A stretch of 20,682 bases of DNA, taken from a virus. The notes under the pieces are model-generated. The model was not told the origin of the DNA. It searched no databases and was given only the letters and a program-made list of their open reading frames with translations. The position numbers were made by a program, and so were the translations under genes. Of this stretch, positions 7,780 through 15,078 are shown piece after piece (position 1 is the stretch's first letter; each line of letters begins with the position of its first letter). Location of the stretch: IMG/VR virus record IMGVR_UViG_3300001683_000154, positions 2,917-23,598 of that record, one strand, 5' to 3'.

Positions 7780-8027
7780 TGAATATTGAAGAACAAGTTA
7801 AGAATGTAATATCTAAACGATTGAGTATCGATATAGATAAAGTTAAGAGTGAATCGCGGTTAATTGAAGATCTGAAAGCAGACTCTCTCGACACAGTTGA
7901 GGTGATATTGATGCTTGAAGAACAACTTGAAATGACCATCCCGGATCAACATTTTGGAGATATATCAGATGTACAATCTGTCATTGACCTTATGGAAAAA
8001 TTAACATATACGAGCCAAGATGACTAA
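7779..8027 (+). CDS. acpP: Acyl carrier protein
   Basis: An 82-residue acidic protein matching bacterial acyl carrier proteins over their whole length. The phosphopantetheine attachment motif is DSLD with the modified serine at residue 36, the same number as in E. coli AcpP, and the surrounding ADSLDTVEVILMLEEQ helix II is classic. ACP carries acyl chains as thioesters during fatty-acid and lipid synthesis; it is inactive until a holo-ACP synthase adds the phosphopantetheine arm. A GGAG ribosome binding site lies at 7762-7765 within the end of the desaturase gene. Direct coupling to two desaturases suggests that it presents acyl chains to them or to host acyltransferases. A cognate holo-ACP synthase gene is at 16960. 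Confidence 0.93.
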   Translation: MNIEEQVKNVISKRLSIDIDKVKSESRLIEDLKADSLDTVEVILMLEEQLEMTIPDQHFGDISDVQSVIDLMEKLTYTSQDD

Positions 8028-8356
8028 ATTAAACGACACATTCGGCACAGAATCTGAAGTGCTTACTCCATATGTAAAATTATGAATATACTAGGGAAAA
8101 CCTATATAATCTAGTTGAGAATGGTAATGCCGCACTTGAAGATTTGGTTGAGTTGGCTAAACAATCTGAGCATCCTCGAACCTATGAGGTTCTAGCAACT
8201 CTAATAAAAACAATTGGGGATACTGCAGATAAGTTAGCTATACTCCACGAGAAGCAACAGAAATTGGAAGGTAAAGATGAAGGTCCAGATTCTGTAACTA
8301 ATAACCTTTTTGTTGGATCATCTACAGAGTTATTGGATATAATTAACAAAAAATGA
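8020..8356 (+). CDS. 16: Terminase small subunit gp16, with apparent +1 frameshift
   Basis: The downstream frame (8078-8356) encodes a stretch matching T4 gp16: AKQSEHPRTYEVLATLIKTI, then FVGSSTELLDII near the end. gp16 recognises concatemeric DNA and stimulates the gp17 packaging motor. This frame has no ATG start, only a TTG at 8144 well inside the conserved helix NYEYTRENLYNLVENG. A start ATG at 8020, overlapping the ACP stop, opens a 21-codon frame ending in TGA at 8083. Skipping one base in the A run at 8076-8079 joins the two into a 111-residue protein, with the join just before NYEYTREN. So this is a +1 frameshift: programmed (TTA-TGA context, like prfB), a mutation or a sequence error. 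T4 gp16 is 164 residues. Confidence 0.75.
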
Positions 8357-9906
8357 GTGACGCTTATCTAAATAATCCACTTCTAACTAGAAAACGCTCT
8401 GTACATAATTATACAGAAGAGCAAATTATTGAGTTAAAGAAGTGTGCAGACGATATAGAGTATTTCGCAGAGAATTACTTTACTATTGTGCATGTAGATA
8501 AAGGTAAAATAAAAATACCATTATATGACTATCAGAAAGCTTTACTTAAACAGTTCGGCAAAGAGAGATTCAATATAGTCACACAATCCAGACAGTCTGG
8601 TAAAACAACTACAACTACTGTATTTGTTCTCCATTATATTCTATTCAATAAAGATAAGACTGTTGCCATTCTAGCAAACAAAGGTGATACTTCACAGGAA
8701 ATATTGAGCAGAATCCAGTTGGCGTTCGAATTAATTCCAAACTGGCTAAAGCCTAACGTAACCGAATGGAATAAACGGACTGTTGAATTTGAGAATGGAT
8801 GCCGTATTATGGCTCGGGCTACTAGTTCTAGTTCCATTCGTGGTCAATCTGTGTCATGTCTTATTGTGGATGAGGCAGCTTTTGTTCAGGGCTGGAATGA
8901 ATTCTACACATCAACTTATCCAACAATTGCTTCTGGTAAGGATACTAAGGTTATATTGGTATCAACTGTTAATAAACTAAACCACTTTAATTCAATTCGA
9001 GTTAAAGCGGAACGGGGTGAGAACGAGTTTGTGCCATTTGAGGTTAAATGGTCAGATGTTCCGGGAAGGGATGAGGAATGGAAACGACAAACGATAGCCA
9101 ATACTTCGCTTGAAGACTTCCTACAGGAGCACGAGAATGAAGCACTCGGTTCTACGAATACACTAATATCATCATCTGCACTTAGAGAGGTAGTTACAGA
9201 AGAACCTATAAAAATTGCACATGGGGTGTCTTATTTTGTCCTACCAATTCCTGAGCATAAATATATAATAACAGTAGATACTTCGCACGGTAAAGGGTTA
9301 GATTACTCAGTTGCGTCTGTGTTTGATGTAACAAAGTATCCAATAGAACAGGTTGGAATGTTTAGGTCAAATAACACAGCCCCTGTGGTATACGCTAAGA
9401 TTGTTAATAATCTAGGCATTCAATATAACGAGGCATACATATTAGTAGAATCTAACGATGTAGGGTCTGCGGTAGTTGGTGATCTAAACTATGAATACGA
9501 GTATGAAAACATTATTAACGAAAGAACTGGTACAGAAAAATACGCACTTGGTGTTAGAACAACTAAGCTGACTAAGAGAATTGGTTGCCAAACACTTAAA
9601 GATTTAATAGAGTCAAATAAACTTATTATTCGTGATATAAATACTATAGTAGAATTAGCGAACTTTGTTTCTGTTGGTAATTCATACCAAGCTGAACGAG
9701 GTAAAACTGATGATATAGTAATGACTTTGGTAATGTTAGCTTGGTGTACAACCACTGAAAATTTTGACGTAATAGGCGACACACAAATAAAAGGATTATA
9801 TAAAGATAAGATAGATGCGGTAGACGATATGTTGACACCATTCCTTTCATCAGAAATGGATGAAGACTCAAACGGGTTTTACGAAAACGGCGACTACTGG
9901 CACTAA
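8353..9906 (+). CDS. 17: Terminase large subunit gp17 (packaging ATPase/nuclease)
   Basis: A 517-residue T4-type large terminase (T4 gp17 is 610). The N-terminal ATPase has Walker A SRQSGKTT at 79-86, Walker B LIVDEAAF with D173-E174, and coupling motif VSTVN near 203-207. The C-terminal RNase H-like nuclease has the expected acidic triad at D309 (TVDTSHGKG), E366 (LVESND) and D453/D454 (GKTDDIVM). With the gp16 ring it docks on the portal, cuts concatemers and pumps DNA into the prohead using ATP. It begins in an ATGA overlap with gp16. In T4 it is followed by tail genes 18 and 19; here the portal gene follows directly after a late promoter. Confidence 0.97.
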   Translation: MSDAYLNNPLLTRKRSVHNYTEEQIIELKKCADDIEYFAENYFTIVHVDKGKIKIPLYDYQKALLKQFGKERFNIVTQSRQSGKTTTTTVFVLHYILFNKDKTVAILANKGDTSQEILSRIQLAFELIPNWLKPNVTEWNKRTVEFENGCRIMARATSSSSIRGQSVSCLIVDEAAFVQGWNEFYTSTYPTIASGKDTKVILVSTVNKLNHFNSIRVKAERGENEFVPFEVKWSDVPGRDEEWKRQTIANTSLEDFLQEHENEALGSTNTLISSSALREVVTEEPIKIAHGVSYFVLPIPEHKYIITVDTSHGKGLDYSVASVFDVTKYPIEQVGMFRSNNTAPVVYAKIVNNLGIQYNEAYILVESNDVGSAVVGDLNYEYEYENIINERTGTEKYALGVRTTKLTKRIGCQTLKDLIESNKLIIRDINTIVELANFVSVGNSYQAERGKTDDIVMTLVMLAWCTTTENFDVIGDTQIKGLYKDKIDAVDDMLTPFLSSEMDEDSNGFYENGDYWH

Positions 9907-9916
9907 ATTAATTTAT

Positions 9917-9924
9917 TATAAATA
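9917..9924 (+). promoter_or_regulatory. T4-type late promoter element (TATAAATA)
   Basis: An exact TATAAATA in the 24-base gap between the terminase stop and the portal start at 9931. The ATG lies only 6 bases past the element, so the transcript would begin about at the start codon. It may therefore be a near-leaderless late start for the portal gene, or a promoter used mainly for the genes further down. Confidence 0.6.
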
Positions 9925-9930
9925 ATACAT

Positions 9931-11430
9931 ATGGCAAAAGATAATAGTATATTCGGCTTCTCTTTTAAAAGGAAAGAGAAACCTCAAACAAAAGCATTAG
10001 AATTTATTGCACCAGTAACCGATGACGGTACTCAAGATGTTGAGGCTTCAGGATTCTTTGGTGCTGGTGTAAACACCAAACCAGAAAATGCAACCACTGA
10101 AAATGGGTTGATTGAACAATATAGATCTGTTTCACAGATTCCAGAAGTTGACCATGCAGTTGAGGATATTGTTAATGAGGCCATCATTGCAGATAACATG
10201 ACTGGCCAAGCGGTATCAGTTTCAATTGTCAGTGAAGATTATTCAGACGAAGTTAAAGAACTCATATCAAAAGAATTTGATAATATACTAAGGCTTCTAA
10301 ACTTTAATTCACAAGGTCACGATATATTCAGAAATTGGTATGTTGATGGTCGTACATACTATCATAAACTTATTGACCCATCTGCCCCTAAAAAAGGACT
10401 AATTGGTCTAAGATCTATTAACCCAACTGAAATTAAAAAGGTTAGGGAAATATCGAAGGAAAGAGATACTGCATCTGGTATTGATGTTATTACAAATATT
10501 GAAGAATATTTTGTATACTCAACAGAATCTGGTATGTCTTCCACCGAACTTAAAGTTGCTCCAGATTCAATAGCATACGTTTCATCTGGTATTACAGACA
10601 GAACTTCTGGAATGGTATTATCACCACTTCATAAAGCTGTTAGGGCCGCCAACCAACTGAGAATGACCGAGAACGCACAGGTTATTTACAGATTAGCTCG
10701 AGCACCAGAACGTAGAATCTTTTATATTGATGTTGGTAATATGCCTAAAGCGAAAGCTGAGCAACATCTTAAAGACATCATGGATAGATACCGTAATAAA
10801 ATGGTATACGATGCAACCTCGGGCAACCTAACAAATTCATCAGACCAAATGAGTATGATGGAAGACTTTTGGTTACCGAGGAGAGAAGGTTCTAAAGGAA
10901 CAGAAATTACTACTCTCCCTGCAGGATCAAACCTTGCGGATATTGATGACATTATCTACTTCCAAAAGAAACTATACAAATCACTTAACGTGCCAATCAG
11001 TAGATTAGACCCAGAGTCTTCATACTCATTTGGTTCTGGTTCTGAAATAACTAGAGACGAAGTAAGATTCTCTAAACATATTTCAAAACTTCGGAGAAAA
11101 TTCTCAGGGTTATTTGATGACCTCCTTAAGACTCAATTACTACTCAAATCTGTTATCTCTTTAAAAGAGTGGGATAAACTTAAAGAGGTTATTACATACA
11201 AATTTGTTGAAGATAACTACTACGCAGAACTTAAAGAGGCAGAGGTTCTGAAGGAACGAATTATGACACTAGAGTCACTTGAGCCGTATGTAGGCAAATA
11301 CTTCTCTAATGATTACGTTCGACGTGTTATTCTTAAACAATCAGATCAAGATATTATAAATATAACTAAACAAATAAAGGACGAAGAAAATAACCCTTTA
11401 TACAAAGATGACGATGAAGAGGATTTTTAA
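9931..11430 (+). CDS. 20: Portal vertex protein gp20
   Basis: A 499-residue T4-type portal (T4 gp20 is 524). Twelve copies form the ring at one capsid vertex where assembly starts, DNA enters and the tail attaches. Recognisable blocks are VDHAVEDIVNEAI near residue 73, the RNWYVDGRTYYHKLID stretch near 135-150, RSINPTEIKKVREI near 162-175, and the long segment with LYKSLNVPISRLDPES near 349-364 followed by ITRDEVRFSKHISKLRRKFS. These are the family's most conserved parts, the last being the stem and tunnel-loop region. The C-terminus is very acidic (DDDEEDF), as usual in this family. It is followed at two bases by the small core-protein gene. Confidence 0.96.
   Translation: MAKDNSIFGFSFKRKEKPQTKALEFIAPVTDDGTQDVEASGFFGAGVNTKPENATTENGLIEQYRSVSQIPEVDHAVEDIVNEAIIADNMTGQAVSVSIVSEDYSDEVKELISKEFDNILRLLNFNSQGHDIFRNWYVDGRTYYHKLIDPSAPKKGLIGLRSINPTEIKKVREISKERDTASGIDVITNIEEYFVYSTESGMSSTELKVAPDSIAYVSSGITDRTSGMVLSPLHKAVRAANQLRMTENAQVIYRLARAPERRIFYIDVGNMPKAKAEQHLKDIMDRYRNKMVYDATSGNLTNSSDQMSMMEDFWLPRREGSKGTEITTLPAGSNLADIDDIIYFQKKLYKSLNVPISRLDPESSYSFGSGSEITRDEVRFSKHISKLRRKFSGLFDDLLKTQLLLKSVISLKEWDKLKEVITYKFVEDNYYAELKEAEVLKERIMTLESLEPYVGKYFSNDYVRRVILKQSDQDIINITKQIKDEENNPLYKDDDEEDF
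11355..11362 (+). promoter_or_regulatory. Possible T4-type late promoter element (TATAAATA)
   Basis: An exact TATAAATA about 70 bases before the end of the portal gene. It could drive the gp67-gp21 genes that follow. It lies inside coding sequence (Ile-Ile-Asn-Ile), so a chance match is possible. Confidence 0.35.
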
Positions 11431-11431
11431 A

Positions 11432-11584
11432 ATGGAACTAATTAAAAACATTATAGCCGATAACCTAGTCAAAGCAAAAGCATCATTTTCTGATGTAATG
11501 ACTTCAAAGGTTATTGACAAGTTAGATCAACTAAAAAAGACAGTTGCCTCTAACTTATACAAGGACAAAAAAGAGGAATCTTAG
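11432..11584 (+). CDS. 67: Prohead core protein gp67-like (small)
   Basis: A 50-residue reading frame, ATG one base after the portal stop, ending one base before the gp21 start. Its position between gp20 and gp21 is that of T4 gene 67, and the sequence resembles the first half of T4 gp67: a start of ME-x-LI-type, IIADNLVKAKASFSDVM, then KVIDKLDQLKKTVASNL. T4 gp67 is 80 residues with a long acidic tail; here the tail is reduced to KDKKEES. gp67 is a minor component of the prohead scaffold core needed for correct head shape, and is cut to small peptides by gp21. The assignment is good from position and pattern, though it rests on a short protein. Confidence 0.75.
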   Translation: MELIKNIIADNLVKAKASFSDVMTSKVIDKLDQLKKTVASNLYKDKKEES

Positions 11585-11585
11585 C

Positions 11586-12212
11586 ATGAAACTTATAACA
11601 GAACTTTTAGATCATGAGTTAGAAATTATAACAGAGGGTAAGAATAAAGACTTATTCATTGAAGGCATCTTTATGCAATCTACTATTAAGAATAGAAATG
11701 GTCGAGTTTATCCTAAAGAGGTTATGCAAAAGGAAATCTCTCGTTATGTTTCCGAAGAAGTTGCACAAAAAAGATCTATCGGTGAATTAAACCATCCAGC
11801 TAATCCTGCTATTAATCCTGAACGAGCTTCTCATCTAATTACAAGTTTAGTAGAGAACGGTAACGATTATATCGGTAAAGCTAAAATCTTAGATACTCCT
11901 ATGGGAAATATCGTTAGAGGTTTACTTGAAGGTGGAGTTAAACTGGGTGTTTCATCAAGAGGTCTTGGTTCGATCACAAAGAAAGGCACAACTTCTATTG
12001 TTGGTCCTGACTTTAAATTAAGTACAATTGATATTGTGGCAGATCCATCTGCCCCTTCTGCGTTTGTTGAAGGAATAATGGAAAATGCGGATTGGGTATA
12101 CGATGATGTTCTCGGGTATCAAACTGTTCGTGACATCATTTCTAAAACACCATCAAAAGAGCTCGAAGAAGCAAAATTGATGGTGTTTCAGAATTTTATA
12201 AATAAACTATAA
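11586..12212 (+). CDS. 21: Prohead maturation protease gp21
   Basis: A 208-residue serine protease of the T4 gp21 family (T4: 212). It has the diagnostic blocks FIEGIFMQSTIKNRNGRVYP (residues 24-43), GELNHP with the likely catalytic His70, and GVSSRGLGS with the likely nucleophile Ser123 or Ser124. A conserved Asp lies in VADPSAPSAF near residue 153. It assembles in the prohead core, is activated once the shell is complete, then cuts gp22, gp67 and the N-terminus of gp23 after Leu/Ile-x-Glu sites. I chose ATG 11586 over an upstream TTG at 11544 because the TTG would overlap gp67, and GAGGAA lies just ahead of the ATG. Residues before the ATG in that frame do not match the family. Confidence 0.95.
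   Translation: MKLITELLDHELEIITEGKNKDLFIEGIFMQSTIKNRNGRVYPKEVMQKEISRYVSEEVAQKRSIGELNHPANPAINPERASHLITSLVENGNDYIGKAKILDTPMGNIVRGLLEGGVKLGVSSRGLGSITKKGTTSIVGPDFKLSTIDIVADPSAPSAFVEGIMENADWVYDDVLGYQTVRDIISKTPSKELEEAKLMVFQNFINKL
12197..12204 (+). promoter_or_regulatory. T4-type late promoter element (TATAAATA)
   Basis: An exact TATAAATA in the last codons of gp21 and 52 bases upstream of the scaffold start. The two most heavily expressed head genes, gp22 and gp23, follow with strong ribosome binding sites and no other promoter between them, so this is probably their main late promoter. Confidence 0.6.
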
Positions 12213-12228
12213 TATAACTAAGTTATAT
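12212..12228 (+). other. Small inverted repeat in the gp22 leader
   Basis: A perfect 7-base inverted repeat, ATATAAC / GTTATAT with a 3-base TAA loop, lies just downstream of the late promoter element and before the gp22 ribosome binding site. It would form a weak hairpin at the 5' end of the mRNA. It could modulate mRNA stability or be a by-product of AT-rich sequence. Confidence 0.4.
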
Positions 12229-12256
12229 GCAATGAAATATTTACTAGGAGAAAACA

Positions 12257-13207
12257 ATGGATCAAGCTAACGCTGATGATCTTCAGGTAACTGAAGAAGA
12301 AGTCATTACGGCTGCCGATGAAATTGTAGAAGAACTTGTTTCTGAAGACGAGCAATTGTCGGAAAAGAAAAAAGTTGTTGAGGACGAAGACGAAGTTGAA
12401 GTTAAAGCTGACGATTCTGAAGAAGAAGAAGAAGTGGAAGACGAAGACGAAGACGACGGTGAAGTTGAAGAGAAGAAGAAAGCTGTAAAAGAAGATAAAG
12501 TTGATATGTCTGCGGACGTTGATGCGCTTCTTGAAGGTGAAGACTTTTCTGAAGACTTTAAACTTAAAGCTACTACAATCTTTGAAGCTGCAATTGGTGC
12601 TAAACTAGCATCAGAAAAAACACAACTTGAAGAAGGTTATGCAACTAAATTAGAAGAGGCTACTCAAGAAATTGAAGAAGCTTTATCTGAAAAAGTTGAT
12701 TCTTATCTTTCTTATGTAGTTGAAGAATGGGCAAAAAACAATGAAGTTGCTCTTGAGCACGGCATTCGTTCAGAAATCGCAGAAGGTTTCTTGGGCTCTA
12801 TGCGTGAAGTGTTCGTAGAAAACTTTATCGACATCCCAGAAGAAAAACTTTCAATCGTTGAGTCACAATACGACGAAATTGAAGAATTAACTGCTAAATT
12901 AAACGAATCAGAAGTTGCTAAAGTTGCAATGACTGCAGAGCTTAACGAAGCTGTTAAAGAAAGAATTCTTTTAAAATTATCTGAAGACTTAGCAGTAACG
13001 GAAACAGAGAAATTTAAAGAACTTGCTGAAAATGTAGATTTTGAATCAAGTGAACTATATGAAACCAAGCTCGAAATCATTAAGGGTAAATACTTCCCTT
13101 CTGATGAAAAGGTAAGTAATATTGAAGAGACTACTTCTTCAAACATTACTCCAGAAGTGAGTGATAATATGTCAGCTTATATGGCTGCTATTTCAAACCA
13201 ACAATAA
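12257..13207 (+). CDS. 22: Prohead scaffolding core protein gp22
   Basis: A 316-residue acidic scaffold protein (T4 gp22 is 269). The first 80 residues are almost all Glu, Asp, Lys and Val (for example EEEEEVEDEDEDDGEVEEKK near 55-74). The rest is long helices, likely coiled coil, including SEKTQLEEGYATKLEEATQE and QYDEIEELTAKLNESEVAKV. LeuxGlu and IlexGlu sites suitable for gp21 cleavage are scattered through it. It forms the internal core on which the gp23 shell grows and is then degraded and expelled. An AGGAG site sits just before ATG 12257. Position between gp21 and gp23 and composition give the identification, since this family is poorly conserved in sequence. Confidence 0.88.
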   Translation: MDQANADDLQVTEEEVITAADEIVEELVSEDEQLSEKKKVVEDEDEVEVKADDSEEEEEVEDEDEDDGEVEEKKKAVKEDKVDMSADVDALLEGEDFSEDFKLKATTIFEAAIGAKLASEKTQLEEGYATKLEEATQEIEEALSEKVDSYLSYVVEEWAKNNEVALEHGIRSEIAEGFLGSMREVFVENFIDIPEEKLSIVESQYDEIEELTAKLNESEVAKVAMTAELNEAVKERILLKLSEDLAVTETEKFKELAENVDFESSELYETKLEIIKGKYFPSDEKVSNIEETTSSNITPEVSDNMSAYMAAISNQQ

Positions 13208-13228
13208 TTCCAATTAGGAGAACGACAA

Positions 13229-14461
13229 ATGTTCCAAACAGAACAATTAAACGAAAAATGGCAGCCAGTTCTTGAGCATGCAGATCTTCCTGAGATCAAA
13301 GATGCATACAAGAAGTCTGTTACTACTGTAATTTTAGAAAATCAAGAAAAAGCATTTAAAGAACAATTAAACGAGGCTGCTCCTGCTAACGCTACTGGCT
13401 CTTCTGTTGCTAACTGGGATCCTGTCCTAATTAGTTTAGTTCGACGTGCAATGCCTAACCTTATCGCTTATGATATCGCTGGTGTTCAACCAATGACTGG
13501 TCCTACTGGTCTTATCTTTGCTATGAAAGCAAAATATTCATCACAATCTGGTACAGAAGCTGGTTTCGCAGAAGCGGATACAGACTTTGCTGGTTCAGGT
13601 ACACAAGCTGGTACTGATCCTTCAGTATTGAATGATGCTGTGCCTGGTACTTACACAACTGGTGCTGGTGAAACAACTGCTACTGGTGAAGCAATGGGTG
13701 ACGGTACTACTGCATTCCCTGAAATGGCTTTCTCAATTGAGTCTACTTCAGTTACTGCTAAAACTCGTGCATTAAAAGCTGAGTACACAACAGAATTAGC
13801 TCAAGACCTTAAAGCTGTACATGGTTTAGACGCTGAAGCTGAATTAGCTAACATCTTATCTACTGAGATCTTAGGTGAAATCAACCGTGAAATGGTACGT
13901 ACTATCTACATCAACGCTGTTGAAGGTTCACAAGACGCTGGTACTGCTGGTACTCTTGCTGCTGCTGACTTAGACGGTCGCTGGTCTGTTGAGAAGTATA
14001 AAGGTCTTATGTTTGCTATCGAGAAAGAAGCTAATGCAATTGCAATCGCTACTCGCCGTGGTAAAGGTAACATCTTAATCTGTTCATCAAACGTTGCATC
14101 TGCTCTTGCTATGGTCGGTAACTTAGACTTTGGTGGTGTTGCTGGTGGTTTAGACGGTGGTGTTGATGCTGCAGGTAATACATTCGTAGGTACTCTAAAC
14201 GGTTCTATCAAAGTGTATGTTGATCCTTACTCAACAGGTACTGACTACTTCGTAGTTGGTTACAAAGGTAGTTCACAATATGACGCTGGTATGTTCTACT
14301 GCCCATATGTACCTTTACAAATGGTTAAAGCTGTTGGCGAAAATAGTTTCCAACCAAAAATTGCATTTAAAACACGTTACGGTATGGTTGATAATCCATT
14401 CGTTACTGCTGGTGCAAACAACAACGTTTATTACAGACGTACTAAAGTAACTGCTATCTAA
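13229..14461 (+). CDS. 23: Major capsid protein gp23
   Basis: A 410-residue HK97-fold capsid protein of the T4 gp23 family, shorter than T4 (521). Diagnostic blocks are SSVANWDPVLISLVRRAMPNL near 58-78, DIAGVQPMTGPTGLIFAMK near 82-100, and KARALKAEYT-like TAKTRALKAEYTTELAQDLK near 176-195. Further on are GRGNILICSSNV-like RRGKGNILICSSNVA near 273-287 and GYKGSSQYDAGMFYCPYVPLQM near 343-364. A Leu-Asn-Glu followed by Ala at residues 47-50 is the probable gp21 cleavage site. Codon choice is less AT-biased than in the neighbours (many GGT, GCT, CGT, AAC), typical of a very highly expressed gene. An AGGAG site precedes ATG 13229 and a strong terminator follows. Confidence 0.98.
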   Translation: MFQTEQLNEKWQPVLEHADLPEIKDAYKKSVTTVILENQEKAFKEQLNEAAPANATGSSVANWDPVLISLVRRAMPNLIAYDIAGVQPMTGPTGLIFAMKAKYSSQSGTEAGFAEADTDFAGSGTQAGTDPSVLNDAVPGTYTTGAGETTATGEAMGDGTTAFPEMAFSIESTSVTAKTRALKAEYTTELAQDLKAVHGLDAEAELANILSTEILGEINREMVRTIYINAVEGSQDAGTAGTLAAADLDGRWSVEKYKGLMFAIEKEANAIAIATRRGKGNILICSSNVASALAMVGNLDFGGVAGGLDGGVDAAGNTFVGTLNGSIKVYVDPYSTGTDYFVVGYKGSSQYDAGMFYCPYVPLQMVKAVGENSFQPKIAFKTRYGMVDNPFVTAGANNNVYYRRTKVTAI

Positions 14462-14464
14462 GTC

Positions 14465-14509
14465 AATGAAATAAATGACTTAACTAAATAAGTTAATAGA
14501 TTTTTCATT
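14465..14509 (+). other. Inverted-repeat structure after gp23
   Basis: Just after the capsid gene, AATGAA (14465-14470) can pair with TTCATT (14504-14509), enclosing a smaller hairpin TTAACT / AGTTAA (14480-14485 with 14491-14496). It lies upstream of the terminator and might protect the 3' end of the capsid mRNA. It is AT-rich and weak, so its importance is uncertain. Confidence 0.35.
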
Positions 14510-14527
14510 ATTAACTGAATGTAGTGG

Positions 14528-14554
14528 AAAAGGATCCTTCGGGGTCCTTTTTTT
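14528..14554 (+). terminator. Rho-independent terminator after the major capsid gene
   Basis: A textbook intrinsic terminator: stem AAGGATCC / GGGTCCTT (8 pairs with one G-T, extendable by two A-T pairs), a TTCG tetraloop at 14538-14541, and a run of T through 14554. It sits 66 bases after the gp23 stop and closes the head-gene transcription unit. It is the only clear intrinsic terminator that I see in the window. Confidence 0.93.
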
Positions 14555-14584
14555 ATGCCTTGAATTTGTAGTTAATTGGTTTGT

Positions 14585-14592
14585 TATAAATA
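14585..14592 (+). promoter_or_regulatory. T4-type late promoter element (TATAAATA)
   Basis: An exact TATAAATA between the gp23 terminator and the next gene (ATG 14619), in non-coding sequence. The distance of 26 bases to the start and an AGGA site at 14607-14610 fit a late promoter for a single tail gene. Confidence 0.7.
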
Positions 14593-14618
14593 AGTGTATA
14601 TAAAATAGGATCAGGTGT

Positions 14619-15074
14619 ATGAACCCATATAATACAAGTCACTTTCAATTTGTTAACAAACACTTTAAATTAGTAGAAAACGCTTGCACAGCTGTGTCTA
14701 TTCCTGCAATATCACTTGCCTCTGTTGCACAAAGTTCTAGGTTTGCTTCAGCTAAACATCCTGGTGATAAGTTAGAATTTTCTGACATGTCTATTACATT
14801 CTTAGTCGACGAAGACCTTAAAAACTATAATGAAATATCCGACTGGTTAATGTCTATACAGAACACGGAATATAAAAATATAAAGGATAAAATATCTGAC
14901 TCTAAAATATTAGTTCACAACTCAAGTCATAAACTTGTTGGAACATATACGTTTACTGATTCATTCCCCATAAGTTTAAGTGAATTAGATTTACAAACTG
15001 ACGCTACTTCTATTACATATCCAAAAATTACTGTAGACTTCGCATATACGAGTTTTTCTTTCGAAAGAGCTTAA
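14619..15074 (+). CDS. Tail-tube-fold protein (gp3/gp19/gp54-like)
   Basis: A 151-residue protein with the look of the T4 tail-tube family: FQFVNKHFKLVENACTAVSIPAISL at about residues 9-33, where a Pro-rich turn follows the first strands. Next come a basic Gly-Asp loop (HPGDKLEFSDMSITFLVDEDLKNY, about 47-70) and a helix NEISDWLMS, then alternating strands to the end. In related marine phages a gene of this size directly after gp23 is usually annotated as tail completion protein gp3. gp19 tube and gp54 tube-initiator share the fold, and I cannot separate them from sequence alone. It has its own late promoter, and the early-type promoter of the next operon starts five bases after its stop. Confidence 0.65.
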   Translation: MNPYNTSHFQFVNKHFKLVENACTAVSIPAISLASVAQSSRFASAKHPGDKLEFSDMSITFLVDEDLKNYNEISDWLMSIQNTEYKNIKDKISDSKILVHNSSHKLVGTYTFTDSFPISLSELDLQTDATSITYPKITVDFAYTSFSFERA

Positions 15075-15078
15075 GCGG

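Noticed and set aside
8144-8356. TTG start giving a 70-residue gp16
   Set aside because: Family-like sequence continues upstream of the TTG to about 8078, so it would remove a conserved helix. A frameshifted gene starting at 8020 explains the data better.
9636-9643. TATAAATA followed by CTAT inside the terminase gene
   Set aside because: It lies about 290 bases before the portal gene, and a better placed element exists at 9917.
11544-11585. Upstream TTG start for gp21
   Set aside because: It would add 14 residues overlapping gp67. ATG 11586 has a ribosome binding site and matches the family start better.
12712-13146. 144-codon open frame on the minus strand
   Set aside because: It is the Ser-rich antisense shadow of the acidic gp22 gene, with no ribosome binding site or family-like sequence.
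13906-14211. 101-codon open frame on the minus strand
   Set aside because: It is antisense to the highly conserved gp23, and its composition follows from the GGT/GCT codons opposite.
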